In this document: positions 1 to 9,085 of the stretch, one piece after another
Layout: each line of letters opens with the position of its first letter
Position numbering within the stretch: the first letter of the stretch is position 1
Assembly (NCBI GenBank): GCA_946409635.1
Contig: CAMJXD010000003.1
Span: forward strand, 97,247 to 161,246
Direction of reading: 5' to 3'
DNA from: an uncultured Prevotellaceae bacterium
GTDB lineage: Bacteria > Bacteroidota > Bacteroidia > Bacteroidales > Muribaculaceae
DNA: 64,000 bases
The notes under the pieces: generated by a model
Database searches by the model: none
The model's input: only the letters and a program-made list of their open reading frames with translations
What the model was told of the DNA's origin: nothing
Translations under genes and position numbers: made by a program

Positions 1-2
1 AC

Positions 3-2414
3 GGCTACTTCCTGCTCAACCTGCTCAATCCCAGCGATGAGGGCATCGGCAGCGCAGCCGGAGCCTATGGCTACGTCAAGGGACAGGGCATAGCGATCGG
101 TATCGAGCCTGAAGGCCACGGCGAAGGGCAAGGCTCGGCGGCCTTCACCTTCGATGACCTTACCATCAACTCCTACAACAGCACCCGCAGCTCGGCGTCC
201 TCAGCCTTCACGGTCACCGTGTCGGGCCAGTTTGTCAACTACACCAATGTGCCGGCCCAGTTCCGTCAGGGATGGGGCCTGTATGACGACCAGGGTCAGC
301 TGGTCGACGTGCTGTTCATGCGATACAGCACCAGCGTCATCGCCAGCGGCGGCAAGATCTCGGTGAGCGGCAGGTCGTTGAGCTTTGGGGCAGGCATCAC
401 CAGCGGCACCTACCGCATCCTGCCCATCTACTCCATTTATCCCAATGAGGACTACAGGCCCTGCATCGGGTCGGACGTCAATTACATCGAGGTGAATTTT
501 GACGGCGCGTACTCATGCATCGTGCGTGGCTACGGCACGGCGGGCAACAGGACGTCGTACAACGTCAACAGCTGCAACGTCGAGGGCACGCTCAACCACG
601 GCAAGCCCGTGACGCTGACCTTGAACCTCTCCAACGTGGGCACCTCGAGCAACGACCTGATCTACATGATGGTCGACGGCGAGTTCACGGCCATGGGACT
701 GGCAGGCATCGGGGCCGGCGAGACGGGAGACCTCGTCTTCAGGTTCACCCCTGAGAGCGCCGGCACCAAGAAGGTGACCTTCTCGCTGAACGAGAGCGGC
801 GTGCCCACACTCTACACCCAGAACGTCAACATAGCAACGATGCCGGCCGCGACACTCGACGTGTCATACCGCATCCTCAACATCACCGACGAGGACAACC
901 GCCTCATCACAGCCGACCACTACAGCATCATCGCCGACGTGACCAACACGGGCACGACGGCCTATGACGAGGACTTCTCGGTGCGCCTGTACCGTATCAA
1001 CAACGACGAGACCAACGTGGGCACCGAGCTGCTCAGTCTGACCCAGCCCCTGCAGCTCGCAGCCGGCCAAAGCACGAGCCTGCAGTTTGACTTTGACCAC
1101 GACCTCATCGACGGCTGGAAGTACTTCTGCTACCTGTACTACTACAGCGCCGGCGAGACGGTGGGCAAAGGTACCAAGTGGTACCAGCTCAACTTCCCCA
1201 CAGGGCCGATCCAGACCCATGCCGTCAACACCATGAGCATGCCAGAGCAGGGCGGCAGCATCACCATCACGGGCGGCGTAACCGACGGGCAGGCACAGCC
1301 TGGCAAGACGGTATCGTTTACAGTGGCTGCAGCCTCGGGGTTCCTGTGCAGCCAGGTCGAGGTGCTCGGTCAGGACGGCGAAGCGGCCCCCTTGAGCCAC
1401 AATGCTTCGACCGGGCGCTACAGCTTCGTCATGCCCGATGAGGATGTCACCGTGACTGCCTCCTTCAGAGCCCTGCACGCCATCACCGCCACGGCCAGCA
1501 AGGCCATGGGCGGGAGCTATGTCCTGAGCCGTGACCAGGCCACCGCCGGCGACACCATCACCGTCACCGCCAGCCCCAACGTGGCCTGGCGTTGCACGGG
1601 CGTTACCGTGACCGACGGCTCGGGCACCGTCGACACGCTGACGGGCGACGACGGCAGCTACACGTTTGTCATGCCCGACGATGATGTCACGGTCAACATA
1701 GGGTTCATGCGCTCGACCGGCAATGTGTTCCAGCTGGTAGAGAACCGTGCCGGTATCACCAGCGACGGCATCTATGTGCTGGTGAGCTCAACCCACGACA
1801 AGGTGATGAAGCACTGGAGCGAGGGCGACTACACCTACCAGGCTGCCGACGTGGATGCCTGGCTTGACGAGGGCAAGACTCGCGTCAGGGTGAGCGACGA
1901 GGCCTGCTTCTTCACGATGACCCAGGCGGCCGACACGACCGTGTCGGGCAACGCCCGCACTGCGGCCTACCTCACGACCGGCAACGCCTACCTGCGCACT
2001 GCAAACTACAACGTCATGCAGCAAGCCGCCATCACTGCCGAGAGCCGCGCCTGGATGTACATCGGCAACGCATCCAACTGCCTGATCCGCTTCAAGGACT
2101 CAACCAGTGGCAGCAACGGTAACTGGATTGTGAGATATGACAACGAGAGCGATGAGTTCAAGGTGATGAACTGGAACGTGACCGGAGCCGAGACCACTCG
2201 CGTGTGGCTGTACAAGCTCCTTGACGAGTCTCCAGTACTGCCCGGTGACGTCAACAGCGACGGACAGTTCAACATCACCGACGTGACCCTGCTCATCACT
2301 TACTGCATGGGCATGGATCCCGGCATCAACCTCGATGCCGCCGATGTCAACGGCGACGGCAAGGTCAACATCACCGACGTCACCCAGCTCATCAACCGCC
2401 TGTCGAACGGCTGA
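3..2414 (+). CDS. Secreted surface protein with repeated MPDxDVTV (InlB B-repeat-like) motifs and a C-terminal dockerin type I-like tail; 5' end lies outside the window
   Basis: Frame 3 is open from the window start (GYFLLNLLNPSDEG...) into ORF 219..2414. Repeats YSFVMPDEDVTVTASF and YTFVMPDDDVTVNIGF. C-terminus GDVNSDGQFNITDVTLLI...ADVNGDGKVNITDVTQLINRL. Confidence 0.85.
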   Translation, partial: GYFLLNLLNPSDEGIGSAAGAYGYVKGQGIAIGIEPEGHGEGQGSAAFTFDDLTINSYNSTRSSASSAFTVTVSGQFVNYTNVPAQFRQGWGLYDDQGQLVDVLFMRYSTSVIASGGKISVSGRSLSFGAGITSGTYRILPIYSIYPNEDYRPCIGSDVNYIEVNFDGAYSCIVRGYGTAGNRTSYNVNSCNVEGTLNHGKPVTLTLNLSNVGTSSNDLIYMMVDGEFTAMGLAGIGAGETGDLVFRFTPESAGTKKVTFSLNESGVPTLYTQNVNIATMPAATLDVSYRILNITDEDNRLITADHYSIIADVTNTGTTAYDEDFSVRLYRINNDETNVGTELLSLTQPLQLAAGQSTSLQFDFDHDLIDGWKYFCYLYYYSAGETVGKGTKWYQLNFPTGPIQTHAVNTMSMPEQGGSITITGGVTDGQAQPGKTVSFTVAAASGFLCSQVEVLGQDGEAAPLSHNASTGRYSFVMPDEDVTVTASFRALHAITATASKAMGGSYVLSRDQATAGDTITVTASPNVAWRCTGVTVTDGSGTVDTLTGDDGSYTFVMPDDDVTVNIGFMRSTGNVFQLVENRAGITSDGIYVLVSSTHDKVMKHWSEGDYTYQAADVDAWLDEGKTRVRVSDEACFFTMTQAADTTVSGNARTAAYLTTGNAYLRTANYNVMQQAAITAESRAWMYIGNASNCLIRFKDSTSGSNGNWIVRYDNESDEFKVMNWNVTGAETTRVWLYKLLDESPVLPGDVNSDGQFNITDVTLLITYCMGMDPGINLDAADVNGDGKVNITDVTQLINRLSNG

Positions 2415-2453
2415 CCGTAATCATTACCGATGTCCTCCTGGACACAATGAAAA

Positions 2454-2491
2454 AAGTCGCGCGGCCCCGTCGTAAGGGAGTCGCGCGACTT
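2454..2491. terminator. Hairpin between convergent genes, likely bidirectional terminator
   Basis: Stem aagtcgcgcg / cgcgcgactt (10 bp perfect), with an A-run before it. Confidence 0.6.
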
Positions 2492-2521
2492 ATTATCGGG
2501 TTCAGGAACCCCTAGGCAGGG

Positions 2522-5500
2522 CTACTTGAAAATTTTCCTAGAGGTCATGGAGCCGTCTCGATAGCGTGTCACCTCGATGTTAATGCCATCAAAGGGCGAC
2601 TTGCTCTCCTGGCCCATGATGTTGTAGTAGCGGATGCTCACAACATCGGTCGATGCAGGATTAACCGTCTCCAGGATTTCACGACTGGCCGTCGTGGTGC
2701 CCTTGTGGGTGTCCATATCTAGCGGGAAGACTTCATAGATATACCCATTTGGCGCATCAATCCCATCAATCGGCCGATATTCAAGCGGAGTATCCACCCT
2801 GCGAGGGCCACGGACATCATCATAGATAATTGGGATTCGCCTGATGGCAATATGGAACAGATAGGCCGAATCCATCTTCAGATCGATGTCGCCCGACTGA
2901 TTTAAGGGTCGTCCATAAGAGCTGTCGGTATAGCCGGGATCCTTGCGGTTGTAAATCCAGTTTCCAAGGAGAACAGGGAAACTACCGGGCAAATCGTAAA
3001 CGTTCTGGGTAACCGGAGGATTATAGCAATAGTCATAGACGGTGAACTTGTCAATCAACGACTCAGGATCGTTCTCATCGGTCAGCTCTGAACCATTATA
3101 GACGGCCCACACCTGAGCGACTTCCTGGTCCTGAGGCGGCAAGAAGAAGAGTCTCAAGTGCTGATCGTCGAGCCACTCGTAAGCACGCTCACCTGGCGTA
3201 AAGACACAACCATTTAAGCGTTCATAATCATAAATCTCTAACGATACAAAGTAATCATTCCAACTGTAGAAGTTGGTGGGCACATAGTGATTATAACTAT
3301 AGTTATAGATCTGATTATACTTGTCCTCCCTGGGGTCTTGCAGGTATCCGGGATAGCCTAGCGTGGCCTCGGTGATGACATCAGACTCATGAGGAACGAT
3401 GGTGAGCTCCATTGTCAGTTTAATCTCATGATGAGCCTTCAGCAACACTCTCAAGGAAAGGTTCTCGTCGGTTACATACTTATGGTAAACACCCTGGATG
3501 GTACCGCCTGCAATCTTGTGGTCGACAAATGCGTCCAGCTTCTTTCTCCTGGCCGTGACGTCAGTAATTTCGGGATACAGATCGCTGCAGTCGAGTATTA
3601 CCCAGTTGCACTCGGTCCAGTCTTTCTTCTGCATTTTGATATCATCTTTCACATAATCACGGACAGTAATGTAGTCGGCGGAATCGTCACCAGGATCGAT
3701 ACCGGGATCGTCTCCGGGATCGTCTCCGGGATCGTCACCGGGATCGCCGGACAAGTCTAATACTCCGTAGTTGGGCTTTGCCATGTCCCTGGCCCAGAGA
3801 TAATCCTTGGCTGCCCAAACGACAATCAAGGTGTCGCTCACCACGACTTCAGAGCCGTCGTCGACCGCTTCATAATTGTCATTCTCAATCAACTTCAATG
3901 GCGTGTAAGGCTCGAAAACGGCAGTCACAGTGACATCGGCCTCAGGCATGGTAAACGAAGAGTAGTAAGTCGTGACATTATAGTCACCAGCAGTGTCACT
4001 CCAACCCTCATCTACCAAGCTGATGGGTTGCTGGGTATCATCGATGGTCGCAGTCAAGCTCTTCAGGATATATCCAGGGGAGGCGAGCACCACGTTATGA
4101 ACAGCCTCATTGGGTGCATAGTAGCCGCCATATTCATAGTAGCCTGAGCCAATAGACTGATATCCATAAGCCTCACCGGCGTCCTCGGGCTCAAAAACAT
4201 AGGTCACTCGGTAGCCCTTATGGAAGTAAGCAGTAATGGTCACGTTGTCAGCCGGCATGTCGAATGAATACCAGTATTGCTCGTCATCACCAAGGTAGAT
4301 TTCTCCATTACTAGAGAAGAGTTCTTCTTCTTCTCCGGTTGTCTCATAGGTCATAGTGACCCGATAGAGGACATATCCCTCGTTGGGTGCCACACGGAAC
4401 GAAATTTCCTTGCCCTCAATGGCACTAGGATAATAGAGGTCGTGGAATTCACCGGCCCCATCTGGATTGACAACCTTTGTGATTGTGTAGCCGCCAATCT
4501 CATAGTTGGCGGTAACAGTCGCATCGCCCACGGGCATCTCGAAGCTATAGGTGCCGTCCTTGTTGTCGATGACCTCAACGGTCGATGTTGAGCCGTCGAT
4601 TGTCACAGTGATGCTCTCGAGCGCATAGCCCAATGCAGGTGTAGGACGCACTGTTACCGTATCCCCATCAAAGGCGATATTACCATCGGTCACACCACTG
4701 ACGATTTCTAGCGTTCCTCCGCCACCGGGATTACATGCCGTAGTGACATGGTAGGTCTCGGGCAACTTATAGAGCATGACATACTTCGTCGAAACGTCAT
4801 GAGTGAAGTTGAAAGTATAGTAATACCGCATTTCATATTGGCCAGAGTTCAGCTTACTCCAAATTGGATACGTCGAGATGTACTGGTTGTGATCTGCATC
4901 ATAATAATTGTCATTAGGCACGATATAAGAGGTAAAGCGAACCGATGCGTCATCACCCTGAGGAATCTCATCTACCATGATGACTCGTTGCGAGTCATCC
5001 ATTGACAGATAAGTCCCTTCACGCATTACCTTCCAATAGAAAGCCTTGGCTGCAACCGGATTGCCATTCTCTTGCACACAGGTCGTATCGTTCACATACT
5101 CGGGTGTGAGGAAAGCAGACCAACCGTTGACCTTCACTTTATGCCTGTTAGGTGTAACCCATTCCACAATATCTGTTGAAGACATGAGCGGACTGGACAT
5201 TGTCCTGGCCATTACTTTTTCATAGGATGGACACACATAGATGTAGGTCTTGCCAGGGATGATCTGCTCGGTCTTCTTGACGACACGGAATAGCACGCCC
5301 TCACCCTGGTAACGAACATTTAATGTCACATTATCTTTAGGCATTACAAATGTGTATGTGCCATCGCCGTTATCGGTATAGTCAATATAGCCATATCTTG
5401 AAGTAATCTTAATATCCTGAACAGAGAATCCCATGGCCGGGTCGACCTTGAAAGTTATGGTATCTCCGACGTAGGCCTTACCATCATACCCATCGTAATC

Positions 5501-6673
5501 TATAGGCTCACCATTGATCGAGACGACACCGCCGAAGGCAGGATCCTCGTCAACGGTAATGTTACACTCATAGGGTATAAAAGTAAAGTAGCATGTAACC
5601 GTCACATCACAGTCTGGCATGGTAAAAGTATACTGGCCGTTTTCATCGACCGAGAAATCAATCGGATTGTTGTAGGCGTCGACGATGGTCAAGCTGTCGA
5701 ACTGATAGTGCTCGTTGGCACTCACCGAGAAATGGGCAGTGTTGCCAGCATATGTCCCCACAGTGGCATTCGACACTTGACCAGCGCTCCCTACGGGCAT
5801 ATAGACATAATGAATCCAATAAACCTCAGACTCGGTGATGCTGTACTCGGCAGTACCATTCACGCCGATGTGGCCAATCCATGCAGTTGCGTTCACCCAT
5901 GTGGTACCTAACTGGTTAAGGACGGCGGTGTTGTCGTTCTCCTGATTTGTCCAGTTGTCGGTGGAGTTGGCAAACTGCTGGTTCTCTTCCTGAATGCCAT
6001 AGGTGCCGGCAATGCCATGAACGATCGATTGCAAATCGCTGCTGATGGTCACTACCTGGCCCGTGTGAACGGCGCTGCCGCTCACGGGGTCGAAGTACAG
6101 GTGGAGGGGAATGGGTTCAATGCTCATCGAGGTCTTGTCCTTGTTGACGGTGATGTGGTAAACGCCGGCAGGCACCTGGAAGGCATTGTCGGCATACTGG
6201 CCCTGCAGGGTCTTGCCGGAATCGGTGCCCGTCAGAACAGTGGGATTACTCTCACCTGCCAGGCGGCCTGTAGCCTTATCCCAGTCACCATCGGTGACAG
6301 TGTTGTCTTTCCAGTCAACGTTGGGATCAATGCCCGAAGCAAAGCTGAAGTAGCCATGGGTGTCACCACCCACGCCCTTGAAGTAGGCGTCGATGTAGTA
6401 GCACTCGTTAACGGGGTCATAGGTCATCTCGGGACCTGCGGGAACCCAGCTCGTGCGTCCCATGGCGGTACCCAACAGGAAGAGCGGGGTGTGGAACTCG
6501 GCCCGCACGGTTACACTAGCGGCAGGCATGACAAAGGTGTAGTCGTTGCCCGCATCTGATGCTGTGACCGGCTCGAGGACTGTCACCTCGCCTGTCACGT
6601 CGTTGGTAACGGTGACCTGGCTGATGCGGTAACCATAGTTGGTGCCCACATACAGTTGTACCGTCTCGCCCTC
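2522..6673 (-). CDS. C-terminal portion of a giant surface protein (InlB-like repeats, T9SS-type C-terminal tail), separated from its N-terminus by an in-frame TAG
   Basis: ORF 2522..6649 is in the same frame as ORF 6674..7837. Repeated YxFxMPxxDVTV motifs. C-terminus IRYYNIMGQESKSPFDGINIEVTRYRDGSMTSRKIFK. Confidence 0.8.
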   Translation of the reverse strand, partial: EGETVQLYVGTNYGYRISQVTVTNDVTGEVTVLEPVTASDAGNDYTFVMPAASVTVRAEFHTPLFLLGTAMGRTSWVPAGPEMTYDPVNECYYIDAYFKGVGGDTHGYFSFASGIDPNVDWKDNTVTDGDWDKATGRLAGESNPTVLTGTDSGKTLQGQYADNAFQVPAGVYHITVNKDKTSMSIEPIPLHLYFDPVSGSAVHTGQVVTISSDLQSIVHGIAGTYGIQEENQQFANSTDNWTNQENDNTAVLNQLGTTWVNATAWIGHIGVNGTAEYSITESEVYWIHYVYMPVGSAGQVSNATVGTYAGNTAHFSVSANEHYQFDSLTIVDAYNNPIDFSVDENGQYTFTMPDCDVTVTCYFTFIPYECNITVDEDPAFGGVVSINGEPIDYDGYDGKAYVGDTITFKVDPAMGFSVQDIKITSRYGYIDYTDNGDGTYTFVMPKDNVTLNVRYQGEGVLFRVVKKTEQIIPGKTYIYVCPSYEKVMARTMSSPLMSSTDIVEWVTPNRHKVKVNGWSAFLTPEYVNDTTCVQENGNPVAAKAFYWKVMREGTYLSMDDSQRVIMVDEIPQGDDASVRFTSYIVPNDNYYDADHNQYISTYPIWSKLNSGQYEMRYYYTFNFTHDVSTKYVMLYKLPETYHVTTACNPGGGGTLEIVSGVTDGNIAFDGDTVTVRPTPALGYALESITVTIDGSTSTVEVIDNKDGTYSFEMPVGDATVTANYEIGGYTITKVVNPDGAGEFHDLYYPSAIEGKEISFRVAPNEGYVLYRVTMTYETTGEEEELFSSNGEIYLGDDEQYWYSFDMPADNVTITAYFHKGYRVTYVFEPEDAGEAYGYQSIGSGYYEYGGYYAPNEAVHNVVLASPGYILKSLTATIDDTQQPISLVDEGWSDTAGDYNVTTYYSSFTMPEADVTVTAVFEPYTPLKLIENDNYEAVDDGSEVVVSDTLIVVWAAKDYLWARDMAKPNYGVLDLSGDPGDDPGDDPGDDPGIDPGDDSADYITVRDYVKDDIKMQKKDWTECNWVILDCSDLYPEITDVTARRKKLDAFVDHKIAGGTIQGVYHKYVTDENLSLRVLLKAHHEIKLTMELTIVPHESDVITEATLGYPGYLQDPREDKYNQIYNYSYNHYVPTNFYSWNDYFVSLEIYDYERLNGCVFTPGERAYEWLDDQHLRLFFLPPQDQEVAQVWAVYNGSELTDENDPESLIDKFTVYDYCYNPPVTQNVYDLPGSFPVLLGNWIYNRKDPGYTDSSYGRPLNQSGDIDLKMDSAYLFHIAIRRIPIIYDDVRGPRRVDTPLEYRPIDGIDAPNGYIYEVFPLDMDTHKGTTTASREILETVNPASTDVVSIRYYNIMGQESKSPFDGINIEVTRYRDGSMTSRKIFK
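3675..3760 (-). repeat. In-frame 12-bp tandem repeat encoding a GDDP-type linker
   Basis: DNA ccgggatcgtct/ccgggatcgtct/ccgggatcgtca; protein DPGDDPGDDPGDDPGIDPGDD. Confidence 0.75.
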
Positions 6674-7762
6674 CTAGGACTTGCCCTCGACGGCGCCCTG
6701 TCCCAGATTGATGTAACCGCCATTGCCGGGGTCACACACCGTGGTGATGTTGTAGGACTGGGCCAGCTTGTAGAGCCACACGCGAGACTGAGGATCATTA
6801 ATGTCCATCACCTTGAACGAGTGATCGCTGTTATCATACCTGATCGTGTGGCTTGAGTTGCTATAATTGTCACCCTTGAACCAACACAGATAATTGCTGC
6901 TGGTACCGAAGTACATGATGCCTCGGGAATAGTCGTTGAGCGAGGTCGTGACAAGCAAGTTGCCCTGATCGTTGCCCGTTCCCACACGGATGTAGCCGTT
7001 GTTCAGTGTGCTGAGTCGCGCCACCCTGCGGGTATTGTCGCTGTAAGTCGAGTCTTTAGCCCCTAGCATCTTGATCATGCAGGTATTGCCATCCACCTTG
7101 ACCTTACGTTTCACATCACCTTCAGGTCCCACCCATTCAACAATCGGTATAGACGGGAAAGTCGGGTCATCGGCCAATTTGAACCTCATTGCCTTGTTGT
7201 CGTTCTGAGTCACCAGGACGTAGGTCTGTCCATCAACAATCTGGTCGCGACTTGTCACGAGCTCAAAGATGTCACCGTCCAGTTTGTCGTAGGTAATCTC
7301 TACCGAGCCAAAGCGCACCGGTTTACCGGTAGAGGTGGTGAACTGGAGTGCCATGGTCTGGCCCTCCCACACACCGTCGTAGCCGTTGTTGGTGATGTAG
7401 TAATTACCTAACTGTCCCGGGTAAGTGAAATTGTTGACGACACTGATTGTCGTGGGCCCCCAGTAGAAGTTGGGATCCCCTTCAAGGACGTTGTCCACGC
7501 AGTGCATCACAATCTTCTTGATGATGTAGTTCGCCGAACGGACCTCAAAGGTCAGATTACGGCGCTCCACGAGATAATTCTCATTGTCAAGGCCATCGGT
7601 AAACGTCATCATGATGCCATCCTTGACACAATAATAGGCTAGGACGCCAGACACATTGCCATGCTCCAACACCTCGCCGCGGCTGATGGTCACCGTGTGC
7701 TCGCTTGCCCATATCGGGATGGACAACACGAGCGCAATCATGAGTAGTAGTAATTTTTTCAT
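6674..7762 (-). CDS. N-terminal portion of the giant surface protein, with signal peptide; ends at in-frame TAG
   Basis: Probable start at MKKLLLLMIALVLSIPIWA (7762). The frame continues past TAG at 6674-6676 as EGETVQLYVGTNYGYRISQ. Confidence 0.75.
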   Translation of the reverse strand: MKKLLLLMIALVLSIPIWASEHTVTISRGEVLEHGNVSGVLAYYCVKDGIMMTFTDGLDNENYLVERRNLTFEVRSANYIIKKIVMHCVDNVLEGDPNFYWGPTTISVVNNFTYPGQLGNYYITNNGYDGVWEGQTMALQFTTSTGKPVRFGSVEITYDKLDGDIFELVTSRDQIVDGQTYVLVTQNDNKAMRFKLADDPTFPSIPIVEWVGPEGDVKRKVKVDGNTCMIKMLGAKDSTYSDNTRRVARLSTLNNGYIRVGTGNDQGNLLVTTSLNDYSRGIMYFGTSSNYLCWFKGDNYSNSSHTIRYDNSDHSFKVMDINDPQSRVWLYKLAQSYNITTVCDPGNGGYINLGQGAVEGKS

Positions 7763-8048
7763 TTGCCTGTAAAATATGGGTTCTTCCGACTTACGGGCAT
7801 CAACAAGGACGAACCCGTTACTCCCTGCATCTGCCATGACTATTATTTACACTTGTATGCCATCCTGAAATCTATTCATTCACCTTGATTGAGCAAGTAA
7901 TTTCATAGAAGCATCATTCAACCTGCAAATATAGAAATAATAATTGTAAATACGGCCCAATTGTCCACTATTTTAACTTTTTTCGCCCCAAGAACGTCAA
8001 TCTACCAATAAAACATTGTACTTTTGTAAAGAAATAAACACTCAAGAA

Positions 8049-8813
8049 ATGAACAGGCGAGAAATGATCAAGATGACGGGCACGGCAGCCCTGGGAGCGA
8101 CGGTGCTGGGCCTGCCCGTGGGCGCAACAGCCCAGACCAATGGAGATAACGGCAAGACGGCACAGCGGCGCCTCAAGGCGCTGGTCATCGGGGCCCACCC
8201 CGACGACCCCGAGACCGGGTGTGGCGGCACGATGTGCCTGCTGCACGATGCGGGTCACGAGGTGGTGTGCGTGTACCTCACGCGCGGCGAGGCCGGCATT
8301 GCGGGCAAGAGCCACAGCGAGGCGGCAGCCATCCGCGTCGTCGAGAGCGAGAACGCCTGCCGTGTGACAGGCGCCCGGCATATCTTCATGAGCCAAGTGG
8401 ACGGCAACACCCAGGTGAATCTGGAGCGCTACAAGGAGATGCGCGAGCTCATTGACCGCGAGAATCCCGACCTGGTGTTCACCCACTGGCCCATCGATGC
8501 CCACCGCGACCATGCCGTGTGCGGCACACTGGTGCTCGATGCCTGGCGACGGCTGGGACGACGTTTCCCGCTCTACTACTATGAGGTCATGACCGGCGAA
8601 CAGACTCAGATGTTCCATCCCACCCACTGGGTCAACATCGAGCGCGTGCTCGAGCGCAAGCACCAGGCATGCATGTGCCACGTGAGCCAGGGCATGAAGG
8701 AGCTCTATGACGGCTGGCACACGACGATGGAGCGCTTTCGCGGCATCGAGAGCCGCTGCCCGGCAGCCGAGGCGTTTGCCCTCCACAGCGACGCCCTGAC
8801 CACTCTGCCGTGA
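8049..8813 (+). CDS. PIG-L/LmbE-family deacetylase with a Tat-like leader
   Basis: ALVIGAHPDDPETGCGGT and THWPIDAHRDHAV motifs; N-terminus MNRREMIKMTGTAALGATVLGLPVGATAQ. Confidence 0.88.
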   Translation: MNRREMIKMTGTAALGATVLGLPVGATAQTNGDNGKTAQRRLKALVIGAHPDDPETGCGGTMCLLHDAGHEVVCVYLTRGEAGIAGKSHSEAAAIRVVESENACRVTGARHIFMSQVDGNTQVNLERYKEMRELIDRENPDLVFTHWPIDAHRDHAVCGTLVLDAWRRLGRRFPLYYYEVMTGEQTQMFHPTHWVNIERVLERKHQACMCHVSQGMKELYDGWHTTMERFRGIESRCPAAEAFALHSDALTTLP

Positions 8814-8981
8814 CCGCCGCCATTGCTATAAACCAACTACGAATTACGCAAATTAAACTAAACCGGCTTCCGCTCTCAATCAATTATCACTAATTAAGCG
8901 TGATGATTATGTCCTATCTTTCAATCGAATTCCGGATTAGGGCCAACTGATATATCATACAATACACTGAACACAACGAGG

Positions 8982-9057
8982 CTGTGCCATCATTCTGTTG
9001 CAGGCTTTTAATCGGCCTAACGACCGATTAAAAGCCTGCAACAGAATGATGGCACAG
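8982..9057. repeat. 34-bp perfect inverted repeat with 8-nt loop between convergent genes
   Basis: Left arm ctgtgccatcattctgttgcaggcttttaatcgg, loop cctaacga, right arm ccgattaaaagcctgcaacagaatgatggcacag. Confidence 0.95.
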
Positions 9058-9085
9058 TGCCCTTGATATGGCAGGGGGCGAGCTG

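Noticed and set aside
6674-6676. TAG as evidence of a recoded genetic code
   Set aside because: Other genes, including the ThsB-like predecessor ORF and mnmE, end normally at TAG; no suppressor tRNA is visible. Nonsense mutation or sequencing error is simpler.
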